Positions 25,266 through 33,266 of a stretch of DNA of 64,000 nucleotides are shown piece by piece. A model generated the notes under the pieces. It ran no database searches and was not told the DNA's origin. It saw only the letters and a program-made list of their open reading frames with translations. The first letter of the stretch is position 1. The number at the start of each line of letters is the position of its first letter. Position numbers and translations under genes: made by a program. This DNA comes from Alphaproteobacteria bacterium (GTDB taxonomy: Bacteria; Pseudomonadota; Alphaproteobacteria; Kiloniellales; DSM-21159), in the NCBI GenBank assembly GCA_030433005.1, contig JAUILQ010000022.1, positions 1 to 64,000 of the forward strand, read 5' to 3'.

Positions 25266-25586
25266 TCCGCCCGCAGCCGAGCGATGCGCCTTGATGTGGG
25301 TGCTGTCGATGGCGACCGTGCCGTAGATCCCACTGTGCCCGGTCAACGCCTCGAAGATCCCATGCCAGATGCCCTGCCGGCTCCAGCGGTTGAAGCGGTT
25401 GTAGACCGTCGTGTAGGGGCCATAGGCGGCCGGGCAGTCCCGCCAGCGCGCGCCTGAGCGCAGCATGTGGATGATGCCGCTGATCACCCGCCGGTCATCG
25501 ACCCGATGTGCACCGCGGCGGCCCCGTGGCAGCAGCGGCTCGATCCGAGACCACTCCGCATCGCTCAGCCAGTAAAGACCCTTCAT
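25197..25586 (-). CDS. IS5-family transposase, upstream frame
   Basis: The frame encodes 129 residues. The N-terminal helix-turn-helix part is LSDAEWSRIEPLLPRGRRGAHRVDDRRVISGIIHMLRSGARWRDCPAAYGPYTTVYNRFNRW, followed by GTVAIDSTHIKAHR, which carries the first catalytic Asp of the DDE triad. The zero-frame product ends in GKGGPSAKPSAARGAAGPASSTD after the slip site. The run AAAAGGGGGG (minus strand, 25266 to 25257) lies where the two frames must join, giving a full transposase of about 250 residues after a -1 shift. Confidence 0.9.
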   Translation of the reverse strand: MKGLYWLSDAEWSRIEPLLPRGRRGAHRVDDRRVISGIIHMLRSGARWRDCPAAYGPYTTVYNRFNRWSRQGIWHGIFEALTGHSGIYGTVAIDSTHIKAHRSAAGGKGGPSAKPSAARGAAGPASSTD

Positions 25587-25689
25587 TCAAGCCTCCTGAC
25601 GTTTGGAAGCTTGAATCACAGATCGCCCGACGCCGGAATCCCCTTATTGAGTACGGACCCTAGCCGTCCCGCGTCCTGACCGGGCCCGA

Positions 25690-25727
25690 AACGACAAGAC
25701 CCCCGGGCCGCGCGGGGCCCGGGGGTC
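25690..25727 (-). terminator. Terminator of the indolepyruvate oxidoreductase gene
   Basis: A perfect 12-bp inverted repeat (25698-25709 with 25716-25727) with a 6-nt loop is followed on the minus strand by TTGTCGTTTCG. It lies 26 bp after the stop codon of the oxidoreductase gene. Confidence 0.8.
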
Positions 25728-25753
25728 CTGACCGTCGTTCCTGCCGCCCTCGG

Positions 25754-28700
25754 CTACTCGGCCGCGGTACGCTGGGCTGCCGGGTTGGCGAGCTGCTCCT
25801 CCAGAGCGGTCCAGCGCGCCCGGGCACGCTCCAGGTTGGCCTCCTTGATGTGGCCGTAGCCGCGCACCTGGTCGGGCAGCGTCGCCAGCTCGACCGCGAG
25901 CGCGTGATTGCCCGGGCTCAGCTCGCCGGACAGGCGCTCGACCAGGGCCAGGTAGTCGTCGCGCAGCCGGCGCTCGGCCTTGCGCTCGGCCGTCCGGCCG
26001 AAGGGGTCGAAGGCCGTCCCGCGCAGGCCCTTGAGCCGGGTCAGGACACGGAAGGCCTTGAAGATCCAGGGGCCGTACTCGCGCTTCTTGAGATGCCCGG
26101 TGGCCGGGTCGCGGTCGGCGATCATCGGCGGCGCCAGGTGCAGCTTGACCTTGAAGTCGCCGGTGAACTGGTTGCGCAGCTTGGCCTCGAACTCCGGGTC
26201 GCTGTAGAGCCGCGCGACCTCGTACTCGTCCTTGTAGGCCATGACCTTGAAGGCGTAGCGGGCGACCGCCTCGGCGAAGCCGGTCAGACCGGGCGTGCGC
26301 TCGGCCTCGGCCTTGCGGGCCCGCTCGACGACGGCCCGGTAGCGATCGGCGTAGGCGGCGTCCTGGTAGCCGGTCAGGAATTCGCGGCGCCGCTCGACCA
26401 GCTCGTCGAGGCTCTGGCTCACCTTGTGGCTGGCCGGCGCCGTGTCGGGCAGCGCCAGCTTCTCGACGGCGGCCAGGTCCTCGGCCGCCCGGCGGCCCCA
26501 GAGGAAGGCCTGGCGATTGAAGGAGACCGCGACGCCGTTGAGCTCGATCGCCTGGTCGATCGACTCGGCGCTGAGCGGCACCAGGCCCTTCTGCCAGGCG
26601 AAGCCGAGCATGAAGAGGTTGCTCGCGATCGAGTCGCCGAGCAGGCCGGTCGCGATGCGGCTGGCCGAGACGAAGTCCGTGCGGCCCTTGCCGGTCGCCT
26701 CGTCGACCATGTCCATCAGCGGCTGCTTCGGGAAGCGGTAGTCGGTCGAGTGCCGCGTGAAGTCGCCGGTGATCGACTCCTGGTCGTTGATCACCGCCCG
26801 GGTGTGGCCTTCGCGCACCTTGGACAGGGCGTCCGGCGCGGCGGCGACCACCAGGTCGCAGCCGAGCAGCACGTCGGCGCCGCCGGCCGAGATGCGCACG
26901 GCGTGGAGGTCCTCGGGCTTCTCCGCCAGGCGGATGTGGCTGAGCACGGCGCCGCCCTTCTGGGCGAGGCCGGCCATGTCGAGCACCGAGCAGCCCTTGC
27001 CCTCGATGTGCGCGGCCATGCCGAGCAGCGCGCCGATGGTCACCACGCCGGTGCCGCCGACGCCGGTGACCAGGATGCCGTAGGGCTCGTCGAGCGACGG
27101 CACCTCGGGCTCGGGCAGCACCGGCCAGGGGCGCTCCCCCTTGCCGGGCGCCTGCTCGACCGCCTTGGACTTGTGCAGCTTGGCGCCCTCGACCGTGACG
27201 AACGAGGGGCAGAAGCCCTTGAGGCAGGAGAAGTCCTTGTTGCAGGACGACTGGTCGATCGCGCGCTTGGTGCCGAACTCGGTCTCGTTGGGCACCACCG
27301 AGACGCAGTTCGACTTGACCGAGCAGTCGCCGCAGCCCTCGCAGACCAGGTCGTTGATGAAGACCCGGCGGTCGGGGTCCGGGAAGGTGCCGCGCTTGCG
27401 ACGGCGGCGCTTCTCGGCGGCGCAGGTCTGGTCGTAGATCAGCACCGTCGTGCCCTCGACCTCGCGCAGGTCGCGCTGGATCTGGTCGAGGTCGTCGCGG
27501 TGGCGCACCGTGCTGGCGCCGCCCCACTCGATGCCGAGCGGGTACTTCTCGGGCTCGTCGGAGACGACGACCACCTGCCTGACGCCCTCGGCCCAGACCT
27601 GGCGGCTGATCGACGCCGGGCTCAGCTCGCCGTCGTGCGGCTGACCGCCGGTCATGGCGACCGCGTCGTTGAACAGGATCTTGTAGGTGATGTTGACCTT
27701 GGCGGCGACGGCCTGGCGGATCGCCATCAGGCCGGAGTGGAAGTAGGTGCCGTCGCCCAGGTTGACGAAGACGTGCTTCGTGGTGCTGAACGGCGCTTGG
27801 CCGACCCAGGGCACGCCCTCGCCGCCCATCTGCGTGAAGGTCTCGGTGTTGCGGTCCATCCACTGGACCATGTAGTGGCAGCCGATGCCCGCCATGGCGC
27901 GGCTGCCCTCGGGCACCTTGGTCGAGGTGTTGTGCGGGCAGCCCGAGCAGAAGTGCGGCACGCGCTTGAGCGGAGCCGGGCCGCGGGCCATCGCCTGGTC
28001 CTTCTCGTCGAGGAACCTGAGGCGGGCGTCGATCGCCTCGGTCGTGCGGCCGTGGCGGTGCAGCAGCTTGCCGATGGCGCGGGCGATGGTCGAGGGCGCC
28101 AGCTCGCCGTAGGACGGCAGCATCGCCGGCGCGTCCTGGTCGGGGTAGTCGCGGTCGAACTTGCCGACGATGCGCGGGCGCTTGTCGGTGTGCCAGTTGT
28201 AGAGCTGCTCTTTCAGCTGGTTCTCGATGACCGCGCGCTTCTCCTCGACCACCAGGACCTCGTCCAGGCCCTCGCAGAAGGCGCGCACGCCGGTCGGCTC
28301 GAGCGGCCAGGGCATGGCCACCTTGTAGACCGACAGGCCCAGGCGCTGCGCCTCGGCCTCGTCGATGTGCAGGTCGTCGAGCGCCTGGCGGACGTCGAGG
28401 TAGGACTTGCCGACCGTGACGATGCCGATCTTGCGGTCGGGGCCGTCGATCACCGCCTTGTCGAGCCTGTTCGCCCGGGCGAAGGCGCGCGCGGCGTAGA
28501 TCTTGTAGCGGTGGTGGCGCTCTTCCTGCTCCAGGATGTCGAGCGCGCCGTTCCAGCGCAGGTTCAGGCCGCCCTCGGGCATCTCGAAGTCCTCGGGCAG
28601 GACCATCTCGATGCGGTGCGGGTCGACATAGCACGAGGCGGTGGCGTCGACCGTCTCGGTGACCGTCTTGAAGCCGACCCAGCAGCCGGAGTAGCGGCTC

Positions 28701-29266
28701 ATCGCCCAGCCGTAGAGGCCGAGGTCGAGGAACTCCTGGACGCCGGCCGGGCTGAGCACCGGCACCATGGCGTCCTGGAAGGCGTACTCGCACTGGTGCG
28801 CCGTGGTCGAGGACTTGGCGGCGTGGTCGTCGCCGGCGAGCAGCAGCACGCCGCCGTGCTGCGAGGCGCCGGCGAAGTTGCCGTGGCGGAAGACGTCGCC
28901 CGAGCGGTCGACGCCCGGGCCCTTGCCGTACCAGATCGAGTAGATGCCGTCGTAGCGGCAGTCGCCGAAGATCGCCGCCTGCTGGGTGCCCCAGATCGCC
29001 GTCGCCGCCAGGTCCTCGTTGACGCCCGGCTGGAAATGGATGTGGTTGTCCTTGAGATAGCGGCGCGCCTTCCAGAGCTGCTGGTCGAAGCCGCCGAGCG
29101 GCGAGCCGCGGTAGCCGGAGATGAAGCCGGCGGTGTTCAGGCCGGCGGCGAGGTCGCGCTGGCGCTGCATCATCGGCAGGCGCACCAGGGCCTGCGTGCC
29201 GGTCAGGAAGATCCGGCCGGATTCGAGCGTGTACTTGTCGTCGAGGCGAACGGCGGCGTCGGGCAT
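25754..29266 (-). CDS. Indolepyruvate ferredoxin oxidoreductase family protein (fused alpha/gamma type)
   Basis: The protein has 1170 residues from the ATG at 29266, which follows AAGGAA. It is one of the large single-chain 2-oxoacid:ferredoxin oxidoreductases. The N-terminal pyrimidine-binding part contains SGYRGSPLGGFDQQLW and GPGVDRSGDVFRHGNFAG. The thiamine diphosphate-binding part has FVNLGDGTYFHSGLMAI near residue 503 and FNDAVAMTGGQ. A Cys-rich region begins with CEGCGDC at residues 642-648 and may hold an iron-sulfur cluster. The gamma-type domain follows from GILVTGVGGTGVVTIGALLG. It oxidises aryl pyruvates or related 2-oxoacids to acyl-CoA. It is monocistronic with its own terminator. 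Confidence 0.92.
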   Translation of the reverse strand: MPDAAVRLDDKYTLESGRIFLTGTQALVRLPMMQRQRDLAAGLNTAGFISGYRGSPLGGFDQQLWKARRYLKDNHIHFQPGVNEDLAATAIWGTQQAAIFGDCRYDGIYSIWYGKGPGVDRSGDVFRHGNFAGASQHGGVLLLAGDDHAAKSSTTAHQCEYAFQDAMVPVLSPAGVQEFLDLGLYGWAMSRYSGCWVGFKTVTETVDATASCYVDPHRIEMVLPEDFEMPEGGLNLRWNGALDILEQEERHHRYKIYAARAFARANRLDKAVIDGPDRKIGIVTVGKSYLDVRQALDDLHIDEAEAQRLGLSVYKVAMPWPLEPTGVRAFCEGLDEVLVVEEKRAVIENQLKEQLYNWHTDKRPRIVGKFDRDYPDQDAPAMLPSYGELAPSTIARAIGKLLHRHGRTTEAIDARLRFLDEKDQAMARGPAPLKRVPHFCSGCPHNTSTKVPEGSRAMAGIGCHYMVQWMDRNTETFTQMGGEGVPWVGQAPFSTTKHVFVNLGDGTYFHSGLMAIRQAVAAKVNITYKILFNDAVAMTGGQPHDGELSPASISRQVWAEGVRQVVVVSDEPEKYPLGIEWGGASTVRHRDDLDQIQRDLREVEGTTVLIYDQTCAAEKRRRRKRGTFPDPDRRVFINDLVCEGCGDCSVKSNCVSVVPNETEFGTKRAIDQSSCNKDFSCLKGFCPSFVTVEGAKLHKSKAVEQAPGKGERPWPVLPEPEVPSLDEPYGILVTGVGGTGVVTIGALLGMAAHIEGKGCSVLDMAGLAQKGGAVLSHIRLAEKPEDLHAVRISAGGADVLLGCDLVVAAAPDALSKVREGHTRAVINDQESITGDFTRHSTDYRFPKQPLMDMVDEATGKGRTDFVSASRIATGLLGDSIASNLFMLGFAWQKGLVPLSAESIDQAIELNGVAVSFNRQAFLWGRRAAEDLAAVEKLALPDTAPASHKVSQSLDELVERRREFLTGYQDAAYADRYRAVVERARKAEAERTPGLTGFAEAVARYAFKVMAYKDEYEVARLYSDPEFEAKLRNQFTGDFKVKLHLAPPMIADRDPATGHLKKREYGPWIFKAFRVLTRLKGLRGTAFDPFGRTAERKAERRLRDDYLALVERLSGELSPGNHALAVELATLPDQVRGYGHIKEANLERARARWTALEEQLANPAAQRTAAE

Positions 29267-29790
29267 GGTTTCCTTGGTCTCCCTTAACCGGAAGGCGGCG
29301 TTCTGCGGCGGCTTCCGTCGTGTCGGGCGCCTCGCCGTCGCACGACGGGCGGCGTCTTCTTGCTCTTGGGGGCTCTCGTTCGCCCCGGTCGGCCGGCGAC
29401 CGGCGTCGAGCCTACACTCTACGCAGCGCCCCGGTCTTCCCCGGATCGGCCCCAGATCCACTGGGGTCGCTACCCCACGAGGTAGGCGATTCCCAGCCGG
29501 AAAAAAAGGTAACTATTGCTGACCTATTTGTCCAGTCCCGGACGACCCCCGCGGGCATCCGCACGTCGGCGCCGCGGGGCGTCGCCGGGGCGGTGGCCGG
29601 GCACGGCCGGAACCCGCCGCCGGCTCGGCCGTTAGCCCGGACCGGGGCGGCTGGCCGCCCGCCGCCGGCCGGAATCGCGTGCAGGAGTCGCGCGGTGCCG
29701 CTATAAACCGCACCCGTGCCCCGCCGCCGACTTTGCCGCCTCCGCCGACTCTGCCGCCCCCGCCGCCCCCGCCGACGAGCTAGCTGACCC
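29267..29790. other. Divergent intergenic region (oxidoreductase / epimerase)
   Basis: No convincing gene occupies these 524 bp. An AT-richer island at about 29500-29532 (a run of seven A, then GGTAACTATTGCTGACCTATTTG) is the most likely promoter region. Immediately before the epimerase start lie two 18-bp near-repeats, 29724-29741 and 29742-29759 (two mismatches), and a further partial copy to about 29775, forming a C-rich leader. No Shine-Dalgarno is visible before the epimerase ATG at 29791. An open frame at 29320-29706 has no conserved features and was not called. Confidence 0.5.
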
Positions 29791-30762
29791 ATGACCGTCC
29801 TCGTAACCGGCGCCGCCGGCTTCATCGGCTCGCATGTCAGCCGTGCGCTGCTCGCGGCCGGCCGCCCGGTGATCGGCGTCGACAACCTCAACGCCTACTA
29901 CGATCCGGCGCTCAAGCGCGCGCGGCTGGCCGGTCTGGAAGGCCTCGAGGGCTTCCGCTTCGTCTCCCTGGAGCTGAGCGACCCCGAGGCCGTTGCCGGC
30001 TTCTTCCGCAAGAATCCCGGCATCGAGCGGGTGCTGCACCTGGCGGCCCAGGCCGGCGTGCGCTACTCGCTGACCCATCCCTTCAGCTACGTCGACGCCA
30101 ACGTCACCGGGCACCTGGCGATCCTGGAGGGCCTGCGGGCCCTGCCGGCCCCCGTGCCGCTGGTCTATGCCAGCTCCTCTTCGGTCTACGGCGCCAACGA
30201 GCACCAGCCCTTCGCAGAGAGCGACCGGGTCGATTCGCCGATCTCGGTCTACGCCGCGACCAAGCGCGCCGGCGAGCTGCTGTCCGAGACCTACGGCCGG
30301 CTGTTCGGCCTGCAGCAGACCGGCCTGCGCTTCTTCACCGTCTACGGTCCCTGGGGGCGGCCCGACATGGCTTACTGGGGCTTCGCCGAGAAGATCCTGA
30401 CGGGCCAGCCGATCGAGCTGTTCAACAAGGGCGACATGGCGCGCGACTTCACCTACATCGACGACGTCGTCGGCGCGGTCGTCGCCGCTCTCGACCGGCC
30501 GCCGGCGCCGGGCCAGAGCCAGCGAATCTACAACATCGGAAACTCGCGCCCGGAGCCGCTGCGCCGCTTCCTGGAGGTCCTGGAGCGGCACTGCGGGCGG
30601 CCGGCCGAGATCGTCGAGAAGCCGATGCAGCCGGGCGAGGTCAAGGAGACCTATGCCGACATCTCGGCCGCGCGCCGCGACCTCGGCTACGATCCGGCGA
30701 CGGGGATCGACGAGGGCCTGGCGCGCTTCGTCGCCTGGTTCCGCGAGTGGCGCGGGCTCTGA
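29791..30762 (+). CDS. UDP-glucuronate 4-epimerase-type NAD-dependent epimerase
   Basis: The protein has 323 residues. The NAD-binding motif VTGAAGFIGSHVSRALLAAG lies at 5-24, the DNLNAYYDPALKRARL segment is characteristic of the UDP-glucuronate/UDP-glucose 4-epimerase group, and the catalytic SSSSVYG and YAATKRAGE (Tyr/Lys pair) are intact. HLAAQAGVRYS and the FFTVYGPWGRPDMA segment fit the same group. It makes UDP-galacturonate for surface polysaccharide. No other polysaccharide gene is adjacent. The leader lacks an obvious ribosome-binding site. Confidence 0.9.
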   Translation: MTVLVTGAAGFIGSHVSRALLAAGRPVIGVDNLNAYYDPALKRARLAGLEGLEGFRFVSLELSDPEAVAGFFRKNPGIERVLHLAAQAGVRYSLTHPFSYVDANVTGHLAILEGLRALPAPVPLVYASSSSVYGANEHQPFAESDRVDSPISVYAATKRAGELLSETYGRLFGLQQTGLRFFTVYGPWGRPDMAYWGFAEKILTGQPIELFNKGDMARDFTYIDDVVGAVVAALDRPPAPGQSQRIYNIGNSRPEPLRRFLEVLERHCGRPAEIVEKPMQPGEVKETYADISAARRDLGYDPATGIDEGLARFVAWFREWRGL

Positions 30763-30880
30763 CCGGCGGGCTCGGACGGGGTGCCGGACGTGAACCGGGC
30801 ATTAATCCCTTGCGTATAGCCTTCCCGTCGGGGCCGTGGACGACGAGACCGTCGCGGCCCGGCAAGCGGTGGACGGGACG

Positions 30881-31312
30881 GTGAGCAAGCGGTTTCCCAG
30901 CGTGCTGGTGGTCGAGGCGAGTGCCGGTCAGGCACGGTTCGCCGCCGACCTGCTGCGCGAGATCGGCTTCGACCACATCTGGACCGGCACCGACAGCGCG
31001 ACCGCCTTCGCCGACATCCACCAGCTCAGGCCGGACCTGCTGGTGCTCGCGGTCGACGTCGAGCCGCTCGACGGGCTGACGCTGGCGCAGACCATCCGCG
31101 CGGCGGCGCGCGACACCCTGAAGGACCTGCCGATCCTGTTCCTGACCCCCTTCGCCACCGAGCACCAGGTCCGCGAAGTCCGCGAGATCCGCTGCAGCGC
31201 GCTGCTGGTCAAGCCGGCCGGGCCGGACAGCCTGCGCAGCCACATCGCGCGCCTGGTCCGCGGCAGTCCGCCGCCAGCGACCCGCGGCGACCGCCCGCGC
31301 GTCGTCTCCTGA
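30881..31312 (+). CDS. Degenerate response-regulator receiver protein
   Basis: The protein has 143 residues from a GTG at 30881; a GTG at 30836 is also possible. A CheY-like fold is indicated by SVLVVEASAGQARFAADLLREIGF, the beta3 region DLLVLAVDVEPLDGL, and the beta5 ALLVKPAG with the conserved Lys. In the usual alignment the phospho-accepting Asp of beta3 is replaced by Ala (LAVDVEP for the normal LDxxMP pattern, with an Asp two residues on), and the acidic pair after beta1 reads EA. So canonical phosphorylation is doubtful. It has no output domain and lies convergent with the acyl-CoA ligase gene. Confidence 0.75.
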   Translation: MSKRFPSVLVVEASAGQARFAADLLREIGFDHIWTGTDSATAFADIHQLRPDLLVLAVDVEPLDGLTLAQTIRAAARDTLKDLPILFLTPFATEHQVREVREIRCSALLVKPAGPDSLRSHIARLVRGSPPPATRGDRPRVVS

Positions 31313-31336
31313 GGAGGGCGGCGCGGCGAGGGCGGC

Positions 31337-33133
31337 TCAGCCGTAGAGCCGGTCGAGCAGCTCGCCGTAGCTCTGCCGGACGACGTGGCGGCGCACCTTC
31401 ATCGAAGGCGTCATCATCTGGTTCTCGATGGTGAAGGCCTCCGGGGCGATCGCGAAGCGGCGCACGCGCTCGAGCGCGTTGAGCTCTCGGTTGACCCGGT
31501 CGACGGCCTCCGACAGCGCCTTGCGCAGCTCGGCGTCGCCGCTCAGCGCCGCGAGATCGGCCGGCTTGCCCTGCGCCGTGGCCCAGTCGCGCAGCCAGTC
31601 CGCGTCCGGCACCAGCAGGCCGACAAGGTGCGGCCGCTTGTCGCCGACCACCATGGCCTGGGAGATCTCCGGCTGCAGGCTCAGGAAGCCCTCGATGCGC
31701 GCCGGCGAGACGTTGTCGCCGCCCGACAGCACGACGATGTCCTTCTTGCGGTCGGTGATCATCAGGTAGCCGTCCTCGTCGAGTCGGCCGATGTCGCCGG
31801 TGTAGAGCCAGCCCTCGCGCAGCACCGCCTCGGTCGCCTCCGGCTGGTTCCAGTAGCCCTTCATGACCAGTTCGCCGCGCACCAGGATCTCCCCGTCCTC
31901 GGCGATCCGGACCTCGACGCCCTTCAGCGGCGGGCCGACGGTATGCATCTTGTAGCTGTAGGGGCGGTTGCAGGAGACCACCGGTGCCGCCTCGGTCTGG
32001 CCGTAGCCCTGGAGCAGGCGCAGGCCGAGCGCGACGAAGAACAGGCCGACGTCGGGATTGAGCGGGCCGCCGCCCGAGATCATGCCCTTGAGCCGGCCGC
32101 CGAAGCGCTGTCGCACCTTGGAGCGCACCAGCTTCTCGCAGACCAGGTCGAGCAGCCGCTCGCGCGCGCTCAGGCTGCCGGCGTCGTGGTAGCGCTTGCG
32201 GCCGAGCCGCTCGGCGCTGGCGAACAGCCACCGCTTGAAGCCGGACTGCTTGGCGACGCCGCGCAGGATGCGGGCCTGCATGGTCTCGTAGAGACGCGGC
32301 ACCGCGGTCATGATCGTCGGCTGCGCCTCGGTCATGTTGCGGCTCAGGTGCTCGACGCCCTCGGCGTAGTAGATCTGCGCGCCGATGGTCACCGGGAACA
32401 TCATGCCGGCGGTGAACTCGTAGGAGTGCGAGAGCGGCAGGAAGCAGAGGAAGACCTCGTCGCCCAGCCCGAACTCGTAGAGCAGGTCGTAGGCGCCCAG
32501 GCAGTTGCACAGGATGTTGCCGTGGCTGAGCATCACGCCCTTGGGCGCGCCGCCGGTACCCGAGGTGTAGATGAAGCAGCAGGTCTCGCCGCGCTCGGCC
32601 CCGGCGGCGACCGTCTCGACGTCGTCGTCCAGCGCTTCGCCGCGCGCCAGCACCGCGTGCCACGGCTGCAGCTCGAGCGCCCCGGCCTCGGTCGCGGGCA
32701 GCGGCTCCAGCCCGACCACCAGCGCGCAGCTCTCGGCCGCCTCGGCCGCGGGCAGCAGGCGCTCGGCCAGCGCCTTCGAGGTGACGATCGCCGCCTTGGC
32801 GCCGCTGTCGTTCAGCACGTGGGCGTGGTCGCGCACGGTGTTGGTCGTGTAGGCCGGCACGACGACGGCGCGCGCCGCGATGATCGCGAAGGTCGCGACG
32901 AAGAACTCCGGGCGGTTCTCGGAGACCAGCAGGACGCGGTCCCCGGCCTCGACGCCGAGCGCCCTGAGGCCGCGCGACAGCGCCCGGACCTGGCGGTCGA
33001 TCTCGCGCCAGCTCAGCGGCTCGTAGGCCTCGCCGCGCTTCTCCCAGAGCAGGGGCTTGTCGCCGTGGCGCCGGGCCTGCTCGAAGAACATGGCGGACAG
33101 GCTGCGCGCCTGCGCGTAGTCGATTCCCCCCAA
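31337..33133 (-). CDS. Long-chain acyl-CoA synthetase (AMP-forming)
   Basis: The protein has 598 residues from a TTG at 33133 with GGGAGG seven to eight nt upstream; the frame stays open further but there the sequence is Arg-rich and overlaps the divergent peptidase gene. The ATP/AMP motif is YTSGTGGAPKGVMLSHGN, then the GYGQTEAAPVVS motif, GWLYTGDIGRLDEDGY and the motif around DRKKDIVVLSGGDNVSPARIE. The layout and length match FadD15-like ligases. It activates free fatty acids to acyl-CoA. The C-terminal MMTPSMKVRRHVVRQSY carries the catalytic Lys region. Confidence 0.92.
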   Translation of the reverse strand: MGGIDYAQARSLSAMFFEQARRHGDKPLLWEKRGEAYEPLSWREIDRQVRALSRGLRALGVEAGDRVLLVSENRPEFFVATFAIIAARAVVVPAYTTNTVRDHAHVLNDSGAKAAIVTSKALAERLLPAAEAAESCALVVGLEPLPATEAGALELQPWHAVLARGEALDDDVETVAAGAERGETCCFIYTSGTGGAPKGVMLSHGNILCNCLGAYDLLYEFGLGDEVFLCFLPLSHSYEFTAGMMFPVTIGAQIYYAEGVEHLSRNMTEAQPTIMTAVPRLYETMQARILRGVAKQSGFKRWLFASAERLGRKRYHDAGSLSARERLLDLVCEKLVRSKVRQRFGGRLKGMISGGGPLNPDVGLFFVALGLRLLQGYGQTEAAPVVSCNRPYSYKMHTVGPPLKGVEVRIAEDGEILVRGELVMKGYWNQPEATEAVLREGWLYTGDIGRLDEDGYLMITDRKKDIVVLSGGDNVSPARIEGFLSLQPEISQAMVVGDKRPHLVGLLVPDADWLRDWATAQGKPADLAALSGDAELRKALSEAVDRVNRELNALERVRRFAIAPEAFTIENQMMTPSMKVRRHVVRQSYGELLDRLYG

Positions 33134-33266
33134 GACCGGACCTCCCTGTCGAGTCCGCGGCCATGATGCCGGCGCGCGGCGACGCCTGCGGCGGTTGGCC
33201 GCTTGTTTGCTTTGGTGGGAAGCGACATGCGGCCTATATCGGGGAAGGTCAAGCGAAAGGAGCACC

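Larger units (their letters stand above)
24819..25660 (-). mobile_element. IS5-family insertion sequence (IS427-like group), complete
   Basis: The element is 842 bp. The terminal inverted repeats read inward GGGTCCGGACTCAAT (left) and GGGTCCGTACTCAAT (right), with one mismatch in 15. TA duplications flank it at 24817-24818 and 25661-25662, consistent with insertion in a CTAG-type target. It carries two minus-strand frames joined by a probable -1 frameshift. Both ends and the DDE residues are intact, so it may be active. It sits between the small gene's promoter region and the terminator of the oxidoreductase gene and disrupts no visible gene. Confidence 0.93.

Noticed and set aside
25850-29287. 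A 1145-codon open frame on the plus strand opposite the indolepyruvate oxidoreductase gene
   Set aside because: It is the antisense shadow of a real gene with clear domain motifs; the His/Arg/Ala/Gly/Val-rich composition is typical of GC-driven spurious frames.
29320-29706. Possible 128-codon gene in the 524-bp intergenic region
   Set aside because: No ribosome-binding site, no ordered segments, and composition looks random.
29724-29775. CRISPR-like repeat pattern before the epimerase gene
   Set aside because: Contiguous 18-bp low-complexity units without spacers; simple tandem repetition.
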